A stretch of 64,000 nt of DNA from Micromonospora musae (lineage in GTDB: Bacteria > Actinomycetota > Actinomycetes > Mycobacteriales > Micromonosporaceae), in assembly GCF_003626635.1 (NCBI RefSeq), contig NZ_RAZT01000021.1:38066-102065 (forward strand), written 5' to 3'. Shown here one piece after another: positions 60,954 to 64,000 of the stretch. The position numbers and the translations under genes are program-made. The notes beneath the pieces are model-generated. The model was not told the DNA's origin. It made no database searches and was given only the letters and a program-made list of their open reading frames with translations. The first letter of the stretch is position 1. Every line of letters starts with the position of its first letter.

Positions 60954-60985
60954 AACCGCCGCCCGGTGCAGGTCAGGCGGCGGTT
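60954..60985. terminator. Hairpin between the antitoxin-like gene and the HhH-GPD gene
   Basis: Perfect 10-bp arms AACCGCCGCC / GGCGGCGGTT with a 12-nt loop, ending at the HhH-GPD stop codon, between convergent genes. Confidence 0.5.
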
Positions 60986-61563
60986 CAGCCGGCCGCCTTC
61001 GCCTTGGCCGCCGCCTTCATCTGCTGCTTGTACTCCCGTACCCGACGCAGCGACTCACCGTCGGTGACGTCGGCGACCGACCGGTACGCGTCCGGGTCGC
61101 CGTACCCGCCGGCCGCCTCCTGCCAGCCCTGCGGGCGCACGTCGAAGCGCTTGCCGAGCAGGGCGAGGAAGATCTGCGCCTTCTGCTTGCCGAAGCCGGG
61201 CAGCCCGGCGATCCGGTCGAACAGCTCCCGACCGTCGGTCACGCCGGTCCAGAGCCCGGCGGCGTCGCCGTCGTACCGGTCGACGATCACCTGGCACACC
61301 TCCTGCACCCGGGCCGCCATCGCCTTCGGGAACCGGTGCAGCGCGGGCGGCTGGGCGAAGACGGCGATCAGCTGTGCCGGGTCGTACCCGGCCAGCTCGC
61401 CCGCGTCGAGGTCGTGCCCGAGCCGCTGCGCCAGCATGTACGGCGAGGAGAACGCCTTCTCCATCGGAATCTGCTGATCAAGGACCATGCCGAGGATGCG
61501 GGCCAGCGGATCCCGGTTGAGGAGATCGTTCGCCGCGGAATCGATCGGAAGTGCCAACGCCAT
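60985..61563 (-). CDS. HhH-GPD-type base-excision DNA repair protein
   Basis: A 192-residue protein of the helix-hairpin-helix DNA glycosylase superfamily. The N-terminal LPIDSAANDLLNRDPLARILGMVLDQQIPMEKAF and the hairpin GLPGFGKQKAQIFLALLGKRF are the family signatures. The usual catalytic Asp of the GPD motif is not obvious, so glycosylase activity is uncertain. A basic C-terminus (KQQMKAAAKAKAAG) may bind DNA. A CAGCAT hexamer lies 6 bp before the ATG and no Shine-Dalgarno is seen. Stands alone, divergent from the methyltransferase gene. Confidence 0.88.
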   Translation of the reverse strand: MALALPIDSAANDLLNRDPLARILGMVLDQQIPMEKAFSSPYMLAQRLGHDLDAGELAGYDPAQLIAVFAQPPALHRFPKAMAARVQEVCQVIVDRYDGDAAGLWTGVTDGRELFDRIAGLPGFGKQKAQIFLALLGKRFDVRPQGWQEAAGGYGDPDAYRSVADVTDGESLRRVREYKQQMKAAAKAKAAG

Positions 61564-61569
61564 GACCCA

Positions 61570-61575
61570 ATGCTG
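61570..61575 (-). promoter_or_regulatory. -10-like CAGCAT of the HhH-GPD gene
   Basis: CAGCAT on the minus strand, 6-bp spacer, ATG start, no Shine-Dalgarno. It fits the xAnnnT pattern but is weaker than the TAnnnT sites. Confidence 0.3.
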
Positions 61576-61770
61576 CCAGACCCCGCTCGACTGCCGGCGG
61601 ACACACGCGCGACCAGCACCTCCCCGCCGTACGACGACGCGGGCGCGCCCGCGCGCGCAGCCCCCGGACGGTGGCCGTCGTGCCGGTCTCCTCGGCCCGG
61701 AGATCGGTCGATCGCGCCTGCTCACGGCGCGGATGTCCCGGGTGGGCCCGCCCGGGACAACGGCAGCAGG

Positions 61771-61776
61771 CAGGAT
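61771..61776 (+). promoter_or_regulatory. -10-like CAGGAT of the methyltransferase gene
   Basis: CAGGAT, 6-bp spacer, GTG start, no Shine-Dalgarno. Weaker member of the leaderless set. Confidence 0.3.
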
Positions 61777-61782
61777 GGCGAG

Positions 61783-63267
61783 GTGGCCGAACAAGACATG
61801 CTGCTCTCCCCCGCCGGCGTCGAGGCGTTGCGTACCGCGCTGACCCGGGCCCGCTTCACCTCGAACGGCATCGCCGACCGGCTCGGTCCGCAGGCGACCG
61901 GCGGGGTGGCGCGCAACGACTTCCGCGCCGCGCTGAAAGCGACCGAGGACCGCGACCCGCTCGCCACGCTGATCCGGGTCTTCATCTGTGACCAGACCGA
62001 GCCGGAGGCGGTGGTGGCCGCCGCGCTCGCGCCGCTCGACCTCGCCGAGGCGGTCGAGGGCGGGCTGCTCGAACGGCACGGCGACGGTGTGCGCGCCGGC
62101 GTCGACCTGGAGCCGTACGGGGACGAGTGGTGGGTACTCGCCGACGTGCCGGCCAGTGCCCGCCCCGGTCGGCCGCTGCACTCCGAGCACGTGCTCGGCA
62201 TCGGCGGCGCGACCCAGACGTTGATCGGCGCGACCGTCCGCCGACCGGTCGGCACCGCGCTCGACCTGGGGACCGGCTCGGGCGTACAAGCACTGCACCT
62301 CTCCACCCATGCGCGCTCGGTCACCGCCACCGACGTCTCCCCCCGGGCCCTGCGTTTCGCCGCCACCACCGCCGCTCTCAACGGCCAGGACTGGGAGCTG
62401 CTCCGTGGCGACATGGTGGCCCCGGTGGCGGGACGCCGGTTCGACCTGGTGGTGAGCAACCCACCGTTCGTGGTCGGGCCGGGCACCACCACGCACGTCT
62501 ACCGGGACTCCGGCCGGGTCGGCGACGCGATCGGGAGCGAACTGGCCGCAGCCGCGCCCGCCCTGCTCACCGAGGGCGGCACGATGCAGTACCTGGCGAA
62601 CTGGGTGCACGTCGCCGGTGAGCAGTGGGACGAGCGGGTCGCGGACTGGTTCGCCGGCACCGGCCTGGACGCCTGGGTCATCCAGCGTGAGGTGGCCGAC
62701 CCCATGGCGTACGTCAACCTGTGGCTGACCGACGTCGGCGAGGCGGCCGACCCGCAGCGGATGGCCGCCTGGCTGGACTGGTTCGACGCGCACAAGGTGG
62801 AGGCGATCGGCTTCGGCATCATCTCGCTGCGCCGCGGCGGGCACGCCGACCCCGTGGTCCGCGTGGAGGATCTCCGGCAGCGGGTCGAGCCGCCGATGGG
62901 CGACCAGATCGGCGCCTGGTTCGACCGCCAGGACTTCCTTCAGGTACGCGACCCCGAGGCGCTGCTCGCCGAGCGCTACCGGGCCGCCGAGGGGCTCCAA
63001 CTTCGGCAGGAGGCGACGCTGGGCGACGAGGGCTGGGCGGTGGACCGGCAGGTGCTGGCCATGCCGCACGGGCTGCGCTGGACCGAGGAGATCGATCCGC
63101 TGGTGTTGGCGCTGGTCGGTGGAGCCGACGGCCGCCTGCCGCTGCGCGACCAGCTCGCCCTGCTCGCGGTGGCGCACGACGTGGCGCCCGACGAGCTCGC
63201 CGAGGCGGCCGGTCCGATCGTGGCGCACCTGGTCGAGCGGGGCATCATCGAGCCGGTGGCGGACTGA
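61783..63267 (+). CDS. Class I SAM-dependent methyltransferase with N-terminal extra domain (494 aa)
   Basis: An N-terminal domain of about 140 residues (helical, DUF7059-like in appearance) precedes a Rossmann methyltransferase with SAM motif ALDLGTGSGVQAL (about 163-175) and catalytic NPPF (about 226-229), the motif of N6-adenine, N5-glutamine and 16S rRNA guanine methyltransferases. A C-terminal helical domain follows to 494. The NPPF with extra domains resembles HemK/RsmC-like RNA or protein methyltransferases; the target is unknown. No restriction enzyme is adjacent. The GTG at 61783 lies 6 bp behind CAGGAT. Its stop overlaps the next short ORF (TGATG). Confidence 0.88.
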   Translation: MAEQDMLLSPAGVEALRTALTRARFTSNGIADRLGPQATGGVARNDFRAALKATEDRDPLATLIRVFICDQTEPEAVVAAALAPLDLAEAVEGGLLERHGDGVRAGVDLEPYGDEWWVLADVPASARPGRPLHSEHVLGIGGATQTLIGATVRRPVGTALDLGTGSGVQALHLSTHARSVTATDVSPRALRFAATTAALNGQDWELLRGDMVAPVAGRRFDLVVSNPPFVVGPGTTTHVYRDSGRVGDAIGSELAAAAPALLTEGGTMQYLANWVHVAGEQWDERVADWFAGTGLDAWVIQREVADPMAYVNLWLTDVGEAADPQRMAAWLDWFDAHKVEAIGFGIISLRRGGHADPVVRVEDLRQRVEPPMGDQIGAWFDRQDFLQVRDPEALLAERYRAAEGLQLRQEATLGDEGWAVDRQVLAMPHGLRWTEEIDPLVLALVGGADGRLPLRDQLALLAVAHDVAPDELAEAAGPIVAHLVERGIIEPVAD

Positions 63268-63368
63268 TGCTGGCGACGACGCCGGCCGGCGTCGGCCAGA
63301 TCGTCGAGGTCCTCGTTGCCCGGCACGCCCGGGTGGTCGGGCGGAGCGGCGGACGGGGAGCCTGCTGA
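63267..63368 (+). CDS. Possible 33-residue ORF bridging methyltransferase and dtd
   Basis: ATG at 63267 shares its A with the methyltransferase stop (TGATG), and its own TGA at 63366-63368 shares its A with the dtd ATG (again TGATG). The peptide starts MLATTPAGVG, is Val/Arg/Gly-rich and ends in Cys; no homology is recognised. Double stop-start overlap would couple dtd translation to the methyltransferase. It may be a true small protein, a coupling device or chance; dtd also has its own Shine-Dalgarno (GGGGAG). Confidence 0.35.
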   Translation: MLATTPAGVGQIVEVLVARHARVVGRSGGRGAC

Positions 63369-63790
63369 TGCGGGCGGTGGTGCAGACGGTCGGCCGGGCC
63401 AGCGTCACGGTCGACGGCGACGTGGTCGGCGCGATCGACGACGGGCTGCTGGTGCTGCTCGGCGTGACCCACACCGACACCGGGGAGACCGCCCGGACGA
63501 TGGCCCGCAAGGTGCACGAGCTGCGGATCCTCGACGAGGAGCGCTCCGCCGCCGACACCGGCGCACCGATCCTCGTGGTCAGTCAGTTCACCCTCTACGG
63601 CGACGCCCGCAAGGGCCGCCGTCCGAGCTGGACGGCCGCGGCGCCCGCGGAGGTCGCCGAACCGCTGGTGACGGCCGTGGTCGAGGCGCTGCGTGAGCGC
63701 GGCGCCAAGGTGGAGACCGGCCGTTTCCGCGCTCACATGCTGGTCGAGAGCGTCAACGTCGGCCCCCGCACCATCCTCCTGGACCTCTAA
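63368..63790 (+). CDS. dtd: D-aminoacyl-tRNA deacylase
   Basis: DTD hydrolyses D-amino acids (and Gly) misattached to tRNA. The 140-residue protein starts RAVVQTVGRASVTVDGDVVG, carries the SQFTLYGDARKG motif (Ser72, Gln73) and ends with a Gly-Pro at 132-133 for the cross-subunit Gly-cisPro active site. The last motif reads NVGPRT where most DTDs have NDGPVT or NDGPFT, a notable change. GGGGAG lies 8 nt before the ATG. It is at the end of a run with the methyltransferase and is followed by a poly-C tract and an insertion element. Confidence 0.95.
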   Translation: MRAVVQTVGRASVTVDGDVVGAIDDGLLVLLGVTHTDTGETARTMARKVHELRILDEERSAADTGAPILVVSQFTLYGDARKGRRPSWTAAAPAEVAEPLVTAVVEALRERGAKVETGRFRAHMLVESVNVGPRTILLDL

Positions 63791-63832
63791 CCCCCCTCCC
63801 CCACCCCCACCCCCACCCCCACCCCCTCCCCG
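63791..63832. repeat. CCCCCA simple repeat / G-quadruplex-prone tract
   Basis: Immediately after the dtd stop come six or seven runs of four to six C separated by single A or T. The minus strand therefore has GGGGGT repeats able to fold as a G-quadruplex. Copy number is likely variable and error-prone in sequencing. Confidence 0.9.
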
Positions 63833-63900
63833 CCTCGCCCTGTTGATCAAGAGGTATGCGTCAGGATCCTGGCGGCGGCGTCAAGGGGTGAGTGCAATCG

Positions 63901-64000
63901 TTAGGGCGCGATGAGTTGCGCGAGTCGCTGGGCTGGTGTGTTCCAGCCCAGTGTCTCGCGGGGGCGGGTGTTGAGTTCGTGGGCGACTTCGTCGAGGCCG
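63901..64000 (-). mobile_element. IS30-family transposase, C-terminal end (partial)
   Basis: The last 100 bp read on the minus strand as the C-terminus of an IS30-type transposase: HELNTRPRETLGWNTPAQRL and then AQLIAP before the stop at 63901-63903. The phrase LNTRPRxTLGWxTPA is the hallmark of the IS30 C-terminus. The rest of the element lies beyond the right edge. The terminal inverted repeat should fall at about 63870-63900, where GGGGTGAGTGCAATCG stands just behind the stop; without the other end this cannot be fixed. Confidence 0.9.

Noticed and set aside
61783..63267. NPPF methyltransferase as a restriction-modification methylase
   Set aside because: It has extra domains of the HemK/RsmC-like kind, no adjacent endonuclease and no target-recognition domain.

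Overview
The window is very GC-rich actinobacterial DNA. Many families in it are largely actinobacterial (DUF3000, DUF3039, DUF3093, DUF3099, DUF3159, DUF3710, DUF4193, LytR_C, DUF7455). Gene content and style suggest the Micromonosporaceae, probably Micromonospora or a close relative; this is inference, with no rRNA or marker comparison behind it. The order msrB - chdC/cgoX/hemE - DUF3000 - rnd - dxs - trmA-like - APC permease - trkA pair - DUF3159 - OB-fold - DUF3710 - dut - DUF3093 - DUF4193 - LytR_C - suhB - sigA - DUF3039 follows, from memory, the Mycobacterium tuberculosis Rv2674-Rv2708 neighbourhood. The window is therefore a conserved chromosomal backbone with lineage-specific inserts, not a genomic island.

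Layout. 1-6.2 kb: MacB/FtsX-type ABC operon (two very large permeases, then the ATPase, cut by the left edge). 6.3-10.6 kb: stand-alone LigD-type polymerase, msrB, DUF305 lipoprotein, secreted AA10 LPMO with chitin-binding module, tiny CBM48 protein, Cys-rich zinc protein, GNAT. 10.8-14.8 kb: heme operon hemE-cgoX-chdC with divergent DUF3000. 14.8-18.9 kb: proline-rich membrane protein, membrane-anchored serine protease, RNase D. 19.1-22.4 kb: fatty-acid beta-oxidation pair. 22.6-28 kb: repeat-rich membrane protein, VOC protein, two-component system, C39-like peptidase. 28-37.9 kb: accessory block of two beta-propeller membrane proteins, three paralogous GT-C-like polytopic proteins and a lipoprotein, possibly a cell-surface glycan system. 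38-46.3 kb: dxs, anmK, RNA uracil methyltransferase, KimA-like permease and two TrkA proteins (probable potassium uptake). 46.4-54.8 kb: conserved DUF3159-to-sigA block. 55-63.8 kb: SF2 helicase, TRIC channel, DUF3039, pseudouridine catabolism (psuG plus PfkB kinase), DUF3099, BrnT-like toxin/RHH antitoxin, HhH-GPD protein, methyltransferase, dtd. The right edge cuts into an IS30-family transposase.

Three signals cross gene boundaries. First, an interspersed palindromic repeat with core GATCATGAGGTTG occurs three times with identical 42-bp arm spacing. Second, at least sixteen genes have an xAnnnT hexamer 6-9 bp before the start codon and no Shine-Dalgarno, implying leaderless or near-leaderless mRNAs. 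Third, many convergent gene pairs are separated by a perfect hairpin, but only one (after the DUF7455 gene) has a clear T-tract.

No tRNA, rRNA, CRISPR array, prophage or recognisable biosynthetic cluster was seen.
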